In this document: positions 30,961 to 38,690 of the stretch, piece by piece
Numbering within the stretch: the first letter of the stretch is position 1
Layout: the number at the start of each line of letters is the position of its first letter
Assembly: GCF_003332275.1 (NCBI RefSeq)
Contig: NZ_QOVA01000011.1
Coordinates: forward strand, 62,001 to 126,000
DNA from: Edaphovirga cremea
GTDB lineage: Bacteria; Pseudomonadota; Gammaproteobacteria; Enterobacterales; Enterobacteriaceae
Direction of reading: 5' to 3'
DNA: 64,000 nt
Notes under the pieces: generated by a model
The model's input: only the letters and a program-made list of their open reading frames with translations
The model's database searches: none
What the model was told of the DNA's origin: nothing
Translations under genes and position numbers: made by a program

Positions 30961-31293
30961 ATGAAAACTCCAGAACAATACCGTGATATTTTCAGTCAAC
31001 GTCTTAAGGATGCTCGCTTACTTCGTGGGCTGTCCCAGAAAGGGTTGGGTATCGCAGCCGGAATTGACGAGTTCGTTGCCAGTGCGCGAATCAATCGTTA
31101 TGAGAAAGGCGTGCATGAGGCCAATCTCGCTACGGCCAACCGCTTGGCTGAGGTGCTGAATGTCCCGCTCGCGTATTTCTATACGGCTGATGACAACCTG
31201 GCGAAGATGATTTTGATATTCTCCGAGCTCTCCGCACAGCAACAAACCGCACTCCTTGCGTCGTTAGAAAAGCAATTCATCATTCAATGCTAA
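30961..31293 (+). CDS. XRE family helix-turn-helix regulator
   Basis: A 110-aa DNA-binding protein. The lambda-repressor-type domain spans residues 10-70: FSQRLKDARLLRGLSQKGLGIAAGID, then ARINRYEKGVHEANLATANRLAEVLNVPLAYFY. A short leucine/glutamine-rich tail (residues 75-110) could dimerise. It probably represses its own promoter through the two CTACGNNNNNCGTAG palindromes immediately upstream. The start codon has no Shine-Dalgarno sequence and a stop is in frame three codons before, so a leaderless or near-leaderless mRNA is likely. This resembles controller proteins of restriction systems and phage-type repressors, but no methylase, nuclease or phage gene is adjacent. Target genes other than itself are unknown. 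Confidence 0.85.
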   Translation: MKTPEQYRDIFSQRLKDARLLRGLSQKGLGIAAGIDEFVASARINRYEKGVHEANLATANRLAEVLNVPLAYFYTADDNLAKMILIFSELSAQQQTALLASLEKQFIIQC

Positions 31294-31468
31294 TCCCAAT
31301 GATCTTATTTATTACCCAAATGAATGGTTTAATAATCCAGAGCTTTTCCACGTGGATCTTTCTAATGAAGAGATCGCAGGTTATTTGATGGAAAAATCGG
31401 GAAGGCATCTTCCTGACGCTCCAAAAATTGAGCTGAAATACCCTATTCCGGACGATGTTTATGATTAA
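31268..31468 (+). pseudogene. Headless coding fragment, C-terminal remnant of an unknown protein
   Basis: An open frame of 66 codons has coding character (NDLIYYPNEWFNNPELFHVD, then SNEEIAGYLMEKSGRHLPD, ending YPIPDDVYD) but no ATG, GTG or TTG before its middle. It overlaps the last codons of the XRE gene in another frame. The acidic, proline-containing end resembles the C-terminus of a larger protein, possibly a polymorphic toxin. I cannot name the family. Confidence 0.45.
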
Positions 31469-31529
31469 GCTCGTTTGTTGGTATATGTATGCCTTGTAAA
31501 TGTCAGGAAGCTACGAGAAAGGAAGAAAA

Positions 31530-32450
31530 ATGAAACTGGAAGCGGGTATTGCAGCCCTCGTTGAGGAGTTCATCGCGGCAGGTCGTCCATCGTCGCGGGC
31601 GCAGTCCATTAAGCAGCGGCGCGATGGGTATATTGCGGAATTGGGCGGTGAAATTGAGCCGGTGGCAAAAGTTGAGACGATCGATGCCAACGGCATTCGT
31701 CTGCGCCTCTATCACCCGCAGCCCGGAAAAATCCTGCCCGTTGTTATCTATTATCATGGCGGCTGTTTTATCAGCGGTGATTTCGCCACCCACGAACGGC
31801 AGCTACGCCAGGTGGCTAATCAGGCGCAGGTTCTGGTCATCGCGGTTGAATACCGTTTGGCCCCTGAGCATATTTATCCCGCAGCGCATGATGATGCCCT
31901 GGCCGCAGCCAACTATATTCGCGAGAATGCCAACGCGTTGGGCGGTAATGCGGATCAGATCTGCTTAATGGGTGACAGCGCGGGAGGGCACATCGCCCTG
32001 GTTACCGGCTTGCGTTTAAAAAACGCCGGAAGCTGGCTTCCCGCAAAACTGGTATTGATCTACCCAATGCTGGATGCGAGCGGCAGCAGTCAGAGTTATA
32101 AAACCAATGGTGATGACTACATCATTACCCGCGACACACTGTTGAGTGGGTTTGAATACTATTTGGGCACGAAAGAATTGGGCAATACCGAAAAGCAGCA
32201 TCCGGAAGCCAGTCCGCTTTATCGCGATGATTTTAATGGCCTGCCCAAAACACACATCATCAGCGCAGAGTTCGATCCGTTGCATGATGAATGCGAACAC
32301 CTGTTCCAGCGCCTGCAACAGCAGAACGTCAGGTGTACGTATACCTGTTATCAAGGCGTGATCCACGGCTTCTTCCAACTGGCCAGCATCAGTCGCTCAA
32401 GCCAATTGGCTATCGAACAAGTCTCTGCCTGGGTACGTGAAATGGCCTGA
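31530..32450 (+). CDS. Alpha/beta hydrolase (HSL-type esterase)
   Basis: A 306-aa cytosolic esterase or lipase of the hormone-sensitive-lipase family. The oxyanion motif YYHGGCFISGD is near residue 73, nucleophile GDSAGGH near residue 148 (Ser), catalytic Asp in EFDPLHDE near residue 248, and His in GVIHGFFQL near residue 278. All triad residues are present. Substrate unknown; such enzymes act on short acyl esters. ATG at 31530 follows AAGGAAG at good spacing; an in-frame start ten codons upstream is less likely. Transcribed alone. The neighbours are unrelated. Confidence 0.88.
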   Translation: MKLEAGIAALVEEFIAAGRPSSRAQSIKQRRDGYIAELGGEIEPVAKVETIDANGIRLRLYHPQPGKILPVVIYYHGGCFISGDFATHERQLRQVANQAQVLVIAVEYRLAPEHIYPAAHDDALAAANYIRENANALGGNADQICLMGDSAGGHIALVTGLRLKNAGSWLPAKLVLIYPMLDASGSSQSYKTNGDDYIITRDTLLSGFEYYLGTKELGNTEKQHPEASPLYRDDFNGLPKTHIISAEFDPLHDECEHLFQRLQQQNVRCTYTCYQGVIHGFFQLASISRSSQLAIEQVSAWVREMA

Positions 32451-32590
32451 TGTGATGCGTGAAAAAGTGGGCTTTCGAAGATGCTCTCACTCTTCCTGCC
32501 CACGCAGTTCACAGACAGAACCTGGAATTTTCTATACTCTCACCTATCCGAAAGTAGACCTGAATCCAGACTCGATGTTGAGATGCAATA

Positions 32591-34138
32591 ATGAACAGCT
32601 TTGACCTGTCATTCTTAAAATATATTCAGGAACACAGCCCTGTGTTAATCGAGGATGTCACGTCCAGATTTGGCAAAACCACGTCGACGCTGAAACGGGC
32701 AATGAAAGAAATCAACGAGTTTCTTGAGCCTTATTATCACCTCCACATGGATGGGCAATCGATCATCACGGCGGTTACCTATCGGGAATATATCGGTTTT
32801 CTGGAGCATATTCCGCTTAACCGCTATATCACTACCGCCGAAGAGCGCATCAAGGATCTCAGCGTCGCGCTGTGCCTGCAGGACGTGGTGAATAAAAGCG
32901 AATACTACCGCAAATTCAACGTCAGTCCGACCACGCTCAAAAACGATAACCTGGCACTATCAGCATTCCTACAGGCCAATCATCTCGCTGTCACCGCCAT
33001 TCACAAGCAAGGATCGCGACTGGATGGCGATGAAATTCTGCTGCGTATTGCGATCTGCCTGACTATCCTCAAAACCGTGGAAATTGGTGAAGGCCATCTT
33101 CTGGTGCCGCATAAAGCCAATGAGCCAATCAATAAGTCCATTGCCACGCAGTTTTTGCGGGAGTGCGCACCAGAGGTTAGAGCCGCCGCCGCGTTGTACG
33201 AGCAACGGCTAAGCGGTACGGTTTCACTGGGCTATAACAGCAAGAAATATTTTCTGGTGTATATGAGTATTGCGCTGCATCGTATGCGGCGCGGGCATGC
33301 GATTACTCACAGCGATAACCTTAACTTTATCCAGTCGCTAGATTTTGCGCTGTTGGATAATGAGCATGAAAACCGCTTTCTCGACCTGCTGATTTCCTCT
33401 CTGACCTATACCTGGCGTCCGTTCGATGTCTATGATCCTACACTGATAAAACTCGTCAGACACCTGTGTGAATACATTTTCCCGCGGTTGAGAGCGGAGA
33501 TTCACAACGCGTCACCGTTCTTCGCTGATGTCTATCAGTTCATCTATTCAACCATCGTACAGAGCAAGTTCAATTTATACTTTGACGACAAAAAGCTGCA
33601 TGAGGTTCAGACGCGGCATGCCCTTCTCTATCAGGCCGTTTCTCAGGCCACTGCGCCTATAGCACAGTATTACCAGACCACATTTTCGACTGTGCACCTG
33701 TCGACGCTGGTATTAATCCTGAAGAAATACGAGTTGCAGAACCGGGTTCATAGTGAATACAAAAAACGCATTATTATCGTCACCAACTCTTCGGAAAGTA
33801 AGGTCGGCTATTTCAAGGAGGTCTTGAAGTCGCACTTCCATATCGACATTGTTGGGTGCGTCAATATCAACGAACTGCACACCCTGGGACAGACGCCCTT
33901 TGATTTACTCATTACCTTCACCAATAAAATATCCAGCTATCTGAAGTACTATCAGTTGGATTACATCAAGGTGAATTTCTATTTGAGCCGTGATGACATT
34001 TCGTTACTCGGTAAGCATGGACTTTCCCGGGCGAAAAAGAAGATCCCCACCGAAGCATTTATTCAGGAGATCGAGGGATTGGATCGGCAGCAACTGCGTG
34101 CCTTGCTGGAGCAGAAATATCCGGACTTTTTTATTTGA
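32591..34138 (+). CDS. BglG/Mga-type PRD regulator with C-terminal EIIB-like domain
   Basis: A 515-aa regulator. Two N-terminal helix-turn-helix segments (FLKYIQEHSPVLIEDVTSRFGKTTSTLKRAMKEINEF, and YYRKFNVSPTTLKNDNLALSAFL near residue 105) are followed by a long helical PRD-like region. A C-terminal alpha/beta domain (RIIIVTNSSESKVGYFKEVLK near residue 395) resembles a PTS EIIB domain. Such proteins are controlled by PTS phosphorylation. The convergent PTS/lyase/NagA-like operon (34204-38352) is the obvious target. ATG at 32591 has no strong ribosome site. Whether it acts as an activator or an RNA antiterminator cannot be decided from sequence. Confidence 0.82.
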   Translation: MNSFDLSFLKYIQEHSPVLIEDVTSRFGKTTSTLKRAMKEINEFLEPYYHLHMDGQSIITAVTYREYIGFLEHIPLNRYITTAEERIKDLSVALCLQDVVNKSEYYRKFNVSPTTLKNDNLALSAFLQANHLAVTAIHKQGSRLDGDEILLRIAICLTILKTVEIGEGHLLVPHKANEPINKSIATQFLRECAPEVRAAAALYEQRLSGTVSLGYNSKKYFLVYMSIALHRMRRGHAITHSDNLNFIQSLDFALLDNEHENRFLDLLISSLTYTWRPFDVYDPTLIKLVRHLCEYIFPRLRAEIHNASPFFADVYQFIYSTIVQSKFNLYFDDKKLHEVQTRHALLYQAVSQATAPIAQYYQTTFSTVHLSTLVLILKKYELQNRVHSEYKKRIIIVTNSSESKVGYFKEVLKSHFHIDIVGCVNINELHTLGQTPFDLLITFTNKISSYLKYYQLDYIKVNFYLSRDDISLLGKHGLSRAKKKIPTEAFIQEIEGLDRQQLRALLEQKYPDFFI

Positions 34139-34164
34139 AACAAAACAGTCAGTTTATTTGAAAC

Positions 34165-34192
34165 AGAACGGCCTCCGAGCGTTGGCCGTTCT
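34165..34192. terminator. Hairpin between convergent regulator and NagA-like gene
   Basis: AGAACGGCC (34165-34173) and GGCCGTTCT (34184-34192) form a perfect 9-bp stem with a 10-base loop. No T-run. Just before it, TTTATTTGAAACA occurs twice (about 34130 and 34153), a short direct repeat spanning the regulator's stop. Confidence 0.55.
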
Positions 34193-34203
34193 GCCACACT
34201 AAA

Positions 34204-35424
34204 TTAAACCTCGCTGAGTTGCGTTTGACGAAGCCCGCGACAATAGACATCGACCAGATTCAAGTCGTCATCCAATACCAGAATATCGGCATCCTTGCCC
34301 GGACACAGCGTGCCTTTCCTGTCCTCGGCCCCGGCGAGAATTGACGGATTCTCACAGGCGATTCTCGCCACAGAAACCAGCCCTTTATCCAGACGATCGA
34401 CGATGTTCTTCACTGAATCAAGAAAGTTCATTTCCAGTTGCTTCACCGCCTCATAGTCGCAGGGACAAATATGGCGCGTCTCGCCGCCGTCCGAGACAAT
34501 CTCCAACTGTCCCTGTTTGATGCGGAACGTCTCTTTGCGCAGGTAGTGATAAAACTCGTAGCCCTCAGGAAAATCCACATAACCCATGCAGTCACTCATC
34601 AGCACCATGCGCCGATCGCGCTTAAGACGATAGAGCAGATCAAAAGCCTCAGGCTTAATCGTGATCCCGCTCTGTTTCGCCACTTCCGCATAAGTGTCCT
34701 GATAGTACATCAGCGCCCCCACCACGCCGAGTTCGCGGTGGTGAAAACCGCGCATTCCGCTGTAGGCATGGGTAAAGTGATTTAAACCCGCCTCGACTGC
34801 CGCCGTGACCTCGGCAAAGGTCGCGTCGGTATGTCCCGCCGAGACGGTAATTCCATGCGCCCGCAGATGGCGGATCAAATCCAGTGCCCCTTCTAGTTCC
34901 GGTGCCAGCGTCATCAGTCGGATGTTCTGTCCCGCCAACTTGTTGAAGTGGTCGAATCCCTCGATGCTGGGCCTCTGGAGGCAATCAGGCCGTTGCATTC
35001 CGAGATGTTTCTCGCTGATGTAAGGGCCTTCCATATGGATGCCGATGACCTCTGCGCCATCAACTGGCGTCGCCGTGGCGATAAAATCGGCGGCATCCAC
35101 CAGCGAGGCTTCAAGGAAATCATGTGGCATGGTGCCGGACGTCGGCAGATAGGACGTCACGCCGACCTTGACCAGATCGTGGCTCATCCACTTCAGAGAG
35201 TCTTTATTCCCCTTGTAGGCGAAAGAGCCACGTCCCCAGCCATGCACATGAATATCGACGAAGCCGGGCATGATAATCCGGTCGCTGTAGTCGATGCATT
35301 CGCCGGAAAAGTGGGTTTCAAACCCACTGATTTTTCCGTCCTGCACCATTAAATAACCGGCCTGAATCCCATCAGGGAACACGATTCTGTTGGACTTAAT
35401 GACCACAGAACGGTGGTTATCCAT
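34204..35424 (-). CDS. NagA-like amidohydrolase (N-acetylglucosamine-6-phosphate deacetylase family)
   Basis: A 406-aa metal-dependent hydrolase. The family motifs are FVDIHVHGWGRG near residue 55, VIGIHMEGPYISEKHLG near residue 126 (metal Glu), SAGHTDATF near residue 195, HAYSGMRGFHHREL near residue 220 and MVLMSDCMG near residue 275 with the catalytic Asp. NagA removes acetate from amino-sugar 6-phosphates. A genome of this group should also have the nag-operon NagA, so this is probably a paralogue for another N-substituted sugar phosphate. Overlaps the lyase gene upstream by eight bases. Last gene of the PTS operon. Confidence 0.85.
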   Translation of the reverse strand: MDNHRSVVIKSNRIVFPDGIQAGYLMVQDGKISGFETHFSGECIDYSDRIIMPGFVDIHVHGWGRGSFAYKGNKDSLKWMSHDLVKVGVTSYLPTSGTMPHDFLEASLVDAADFIATATPVDGAEVIGIHMEGPYISEKHLGMQRPDCLQRPSIEGFDHFNKLAGQNIRLMTLAPELEGALDLIRHLRAHGITVSAGHTDATFAEVTAAVEAGLNHFTHAYSGMRGFHHRELGVVGALMYYQDTYAEVAKQSGITIKPEAFDLLYRLKRDRRMVLMSDCMGYVDFPEGYEFYHYLRKETFRIKQGQLEIVSDGGETRHICPCDYEAVKQLEMNFLDSVKNIVDRLDKGLVSVARIACENPSILAGAEDRKGTLCPGKDADILVLDDDLNLVDVYCRGLRQTQLSEV

Positions 35425-36769
35425 GGTTTCTCCCTAGCACCCGATCGGCCAACTCATCGGCCAGCACGGCACACAGCCCGGTATAGGTGCTCGGATCCAA
35501 CAGTTCCGCGATCTCCTGCGCCGTGAAGTTATCTGCCATGACCGGATCGCTGCTGAGCACTTCGCTGTATTCAAGATGCTCATGCGTACTGCGCATTGCG
35601 ATGCTGTAAACCAGTTCGTGAGCCGGATCCTTGCCCAGCCGATCCACCAGTTTCATCATGATTTTCTCACTGTTGATTAGTCCGTGCGTCAGCATCACGT
35701 TCTCATGCATCCGTTCAGGATTAATCACCAGCGTTCGCGTCAGCTCCTCGGCACGCAGGATAATCTCCGCCATCAGTTCGATACTTTCCTGCAAGCTGGC
35801 GTCAAAGATAAAATAGGCGGAGCTGTCAGCCTCAAATGGCCGCGGACACACGTACAGTGCCGCCGTCAGCACCGAATACAACTTTTGCGCGTTGGCAATG
35901 ATGCCCTTCGCCAGTTTGGGATTGACCTTCTGCGGCATGGTACTGCTGCCAACAGTGCCTTTAGTGAATGCTTCTGACACTTCACCAAATTCCTCACTTG
36001 AGGTCTGATAGACCTCTTCAGCGATTTTATGCAGGGTCGTCGCCAGCAGGCACAAATTGGTGATGTACTCAGCGCGGAACACCCTGGCATTGCGCGAAGG
36101 AACCAGCATCGAGTGCATACCGAGTTCTTGCGCAACCAGATCCTGCACCGTCCTGCCCGGTTCTCCCGTCGCATGAAAGGCACCCACCGCGCCGCCCATC
36201 ATCACGGTAAACACCCGTTTTTCCGCCTCCTGCATGCGCTCTACCGCCGCAAGCAGTTCATAGATCCACACCGAAACTTTATAGCCATAGGTGATGGGCA
36301 GGGCGTGTTTGCCGTGCGTACGCCCCGCCATCAGGGTGTCTTTATGCGCTTTGGCCAAGCGGGCCAGATTCACCAGCGTGTCATCAACGAACTTCATCAG
36401 CTTCTGATGGAATTTTTTCACGATCAGCAGGTGAGCGGTCTGCTGAATATTCTGGGTGGTCACACCGTAGTGAACATACTTACCGCTTTCCGCGTCACAG
36501 GCTTTGACCAGCACTTTGATGACCGGAACAAACCCGTGACCAATCTGGCGCAGGAGCCGGTCAACTTCAGCGAGATCGATCCGCTCCAGCCGGCAGTTGG
36601 CGGCGATATTTTCCGCAGCAGCAGCGGGAATCATCCCAACCTTTGCCTGCGCCTGAGCCAGAGCGCCCTCTACGTCGAGCCATGACTGCACCCTGGCCTC
36701 GTGAGTGAACAGATCCTTCATTCCCTGATGATCGATGGTTTTACTTTTAGAATCATATAGTGCGCGCAT
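35417..36769 (-). CDS. Adenylosuccinate lyase-like C-N lyase (fumarase/aspartase superfamily)
   Basis: A 450-aa member of the superfamily whose enzymes release fumarate, or a relative, from N-succinyl or O-succinyl-type substrates. VHYGVTTQNIQQTAHLL is near residue 97, AGRTHGKHALPITYGYK near residue 150 (general-acid His) and the flexible-loop signature GTVGSSTMPQKVNPK near residue 275 with the catalytic Ser. It resembles PurB and 3-carboxymuconate cycloisomerase-type proteins but lies in a sugar operon, so it is not the housekeeping purB. I infer a C-N cleavage of an aspartyl-type adduct of a sugar phosphate. The substrate is unknown. It lies 11 nt after the PTS gene and overlaps the NagA-like gene. 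Confidence 0.82.
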   Translation of the reverse strand: MRALYDSKSKTIDHQGMKDLFTHEARVQSWLDVEGALAQAQAKVGMIPAAAAENIAANCRLERIDLAEVDRLLRQIGHGFVPVIKVLVKACDAESGKYVHYGVTTQNIQQTAHLLIVKKFHQKLMKFVDDTLVNLARLAKAHKDTLMAGRTHGKHALPITYGYKVSVWIYELLAAVERMQEAEKRVFTVMMGGAVGAFHATGEPGRTVQDLVAQELGMHSMLVPSRNARVFRAEYITNLCLLATTLHKIAEEVYQTSSEEFGEVSEAFTKGTVGSSTMPQKVNPKLAKGIIANAQKLYSVLTAALYVCPRPFEADSSAYFIFDASLQESIELMAEIILRAEELTRTLVINPERMHENVMLTHGLINSEKIMMKLVDRLGKDPAHELVYSIAMRSTHEHLEYSEVLSSDPVMADNFTAQEIAELLDPSTYTGLCAVLADELADRVLGRNHG

Positions 36770-36780
36770 GCTGTTCCCTC

Positions 36781-38352
36781 TTAATGTTGCGTAACACCAG
36801 CAAGGTGATCATCTACCGCATTGCGGACAAACTCGACGTGTGGCCCGAAAACGACGTGAATATGGTTGCTGGATGGAATAAATGTCCCCAGCGAGCCCGC
36901 TTCTTTCAGTAACTCCATGTTCAGCAACTTCTGATCGCCGAGATCGATACGCAGCCGCGACACACAGTTTTCCACCCGCTTGATATTGCTCTTACCACCT
37001 AAACCTTCCACGACCAGCTGTGCCACTTTGTCGTACTCTTTGTTATTCAGCAGAGCACTGTCCGCCATTTCATTCTCACGACCTGGAGTTTTAACATCGA
37101 ATTTTCCAATGGCGTAGCGGAAGACAAAATAGAACACCGCGAAGTTGATCGCCCCGAGAATAATCAGGTTCACCCAGTGGGTATTTTCGTACATCAATCC
37201 GAAGATACCGAAGTCAAATATAGTGCCGCGAATATAGCCAATCGACACTTCCAATATCTGGAGAGGTATAGTTAACAGGCCGCACAATATCGCGTAAACA
37301 ATAAACAGTTTCGGTGCAATAAACAGGAAGGAGAACTCTAGTGGTTCGGTAATATTACCGAGGAATGCCGTCAGCACCACGGTCAGAATCATCCCCTTGG
37401 CAAACTTCTTATTCTTGATATAGGCCATGTGGTACATCGCCAGGCCGATAGCCGGAACGCGGAACAGCGTGGTCAACATTTGTGACGATGCCAGATAGCT
37501 GGACAGCGTCGGCATAAACTCATTCCACGCAGGGTGATTCGGTCCCAGTTCAAACAGGATTTTATTCATCGCAGGCAGAATGCCGACGTAGGTTTGTCCA
37601 TCAATCAGATAGGTACCGCCCGCCTCGGTAAAGCGCACTGTTGAACTCAGAACGTGGTGCAGGCCAAACGGGATCAGCAAACGGTTTAAGGTCATGTAAA
37701 TCCCGGCACCGATGTTTGGCGCCATCATGATGGTCGAAATGCTCCGCATCCCATAGGTGAAGACGTCCCAGACGAAGGGGATCACCAGTCCAACGGGGAT
37801 GGTAAAAGCAATCGACAGGATGGCGACCGATTTTTTACCGCTGAAGAAGGCGAATGCCAACGGTAGCTGGAGTCGATAGAACCTGTCGGTGACCTTCGCG
37901 GCAAGCAAACCGGCAATGATCCCTCCCAGCGCCTCTATTTTCAGCGTATGTATACCGAGCACCATTCCCTGCCCGACAAGAGCCATACCATCCTTATCGG
38001 TGACCAACTGCCCCATTAATTTCAGATGCACATGCATCGAAATCAACAGAGTCAAATAGGCTATTACCGAGGAGAAAACCGCAATTCCCTTTTCTTTCTT
38101 CGACATACCATAGGCAACACCCATGGCAAACAATAACGGGATATTCTGGAACACTACGCTGCTGATTAAACCCACTGAAGACAGTATCGCCTTGCAATAG
38201 GCATTTCCCAGAAACGGTAGCTTGTCTATCATATACGCCTGACCCAGCGCGCTACAGATCCCCATTAACATCCCTACTGGTGCTAAAACGGCAATAGGCA
38301 ATAATAGGGAGCGTCCGAATGTTTGTATTTCGTTTTTAAAGTTGGATTTCAT
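36781..38352 (-). CDS. PTS permease, EIICB, glucose/N-acetylglucosamine family
   Basis: Imports and phosphorylates a sugar. It is a 523-aa protein with an EIIC domain of about ten membrane spans (residues 1-420), including the substrate-site TAFLGNITEPLEFSFLF near residue 335 (conserved Glu) and FGLHHVLSSTVRF. A C-terminal EIIB domain has the phosphorylated cysteine in RVENCVSRLRIDL near residue 465. No EIIA is fused or adjacent, so it probably takes phosphate from the general EIIA-Glc (Crr). The start is ATG 38352, with AGGGG eight bases upstream; an upstream alternative would add 12 residues. First gene of the PTS-lyase-NagA-like operon. The sugar is unknown. Confidence 0.88.
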   Translation of the reverse strand: MKSNFKNEIQTFGRSLLLPIAVLAPVGMLMGICSALGQAYMIDKLPFLGNAYCKAILSSVGLISSVVFQNIPLLFAMGVAYGMSKKEKGIAVFSSVIAYLTLLISMHVHLKLMGQLVTDKDGMALVGQGMVLGIHTLKIEALGGIIAGLLAAKVTDRFYRLQLPLAFAFFSGKKSVAILSIAFTIPVGLVIPFVWDVFTYGMRSISTIMMAPNIGAGIYMTLNRLLIPFGLHHVLSSTVRFTEAGGTYLIDGQTYVGILPAMNKILFELGPNHPAWNEFMPTLSSYLASSQMLTTLFRVPAIGLAMYHMAYIKNKKFAKGMILTVVLTAFLGNITEPLEFSFLFIAPKLFIVYAILCGLLTIPLQILEVSIGYIRGTIFDFGIFGLMYENTHWVNLIILGAINFAVFYFVFRYAIGKFDVKTPGRENEMADSALLNNKEYDKVAQLVVEGLGGKSNIKRVENCVSRLRIDLGDQKLLNMELLKEAGSLGTFIPSSNHIHVVFGPHVEFVRNAVDDHLAGVTQH

Positions 38353-38690
38353 TTTCTGGACCCCTGGTTTACTTAACGTCCCTATCAAACAATGCCGATG
38401 CTCTTACCATCAAGGCCAAATACTGACTGATTCAAAGCTCAGTTTTTGGCCGTCAAAAAAGAATGACGCGCATCACATTTCTAATAAAAATCCTATTATT
38501 CGAAACGATAAATCCCCGTTCCGGTCTTTTTCAGCCAGATGTTGTAACGCAAAAAATCGATCCGAAGAGAGGTAACACAGGAGAGTGTTTCGTACTGATT
38601 ATTGGTTCAGAAGGGAAACATATTGAATTTCATTAAAAGTGGAACGGTAAAAGAAGCACGGCGCGAAAATCAGCGCCGTGCTCTTGATTA
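38353..38690. promoter_or_regulatory. Control region of the PTS operon with an interrupted palindrome
   Basis: The 338-base gap between the PTS gene and the FabF-like gene (both minus strand) holds no gene. At 38414-38426 and 38439-38451 there is a 13-bp inverted repeat (GGCCAAATACTGA / TCAGTTTTTGGCC, 12 of 13 paired, 12-base spacer). A TTGACG lies beside it on the minus strand at 38451-38456. This is the best candidate operator, or an antiterminator-target hairpin for the PRD regulator. The rest (38460-38640) shows nothing I can name. Confidence 0.5.
38649..38682 (-). terminator. Terminator after the FabF-like gene
   Basis: AGCACGGCGC (38654-38663) pairs perfectly with GCGCCGTGCT (38673-38682), loop of 9. 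On the minus strand it is followed by TCTTTTA. Confidence 0.85.

Noticed and set aside
30961-31468. Toxin-antitoxin operon made of the XRE gene and the downstream frame
   Set aside because: The downstream frame has no initiation codon and overlaps the XRE stop in a different frame with a TAG upstream. It is a fragment, not a toxin gene.
36029-36685. 218-codon plus-strand frame opposite the lyase gene
   Set aside because: His/Arg/Gln-rich shadow translation; the lyase on the other strand has complete family motifs.
35417-36769. Housekeeping adenylosuccinate lyase purB
   Set aside because: It belongs to the same superfamily but lies inside a PTS operon, coupled to a NagA-like gene. Housekeeping purB in enterobacteria lies with hflD/mnmA. 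Not provable without the rest of the genome.
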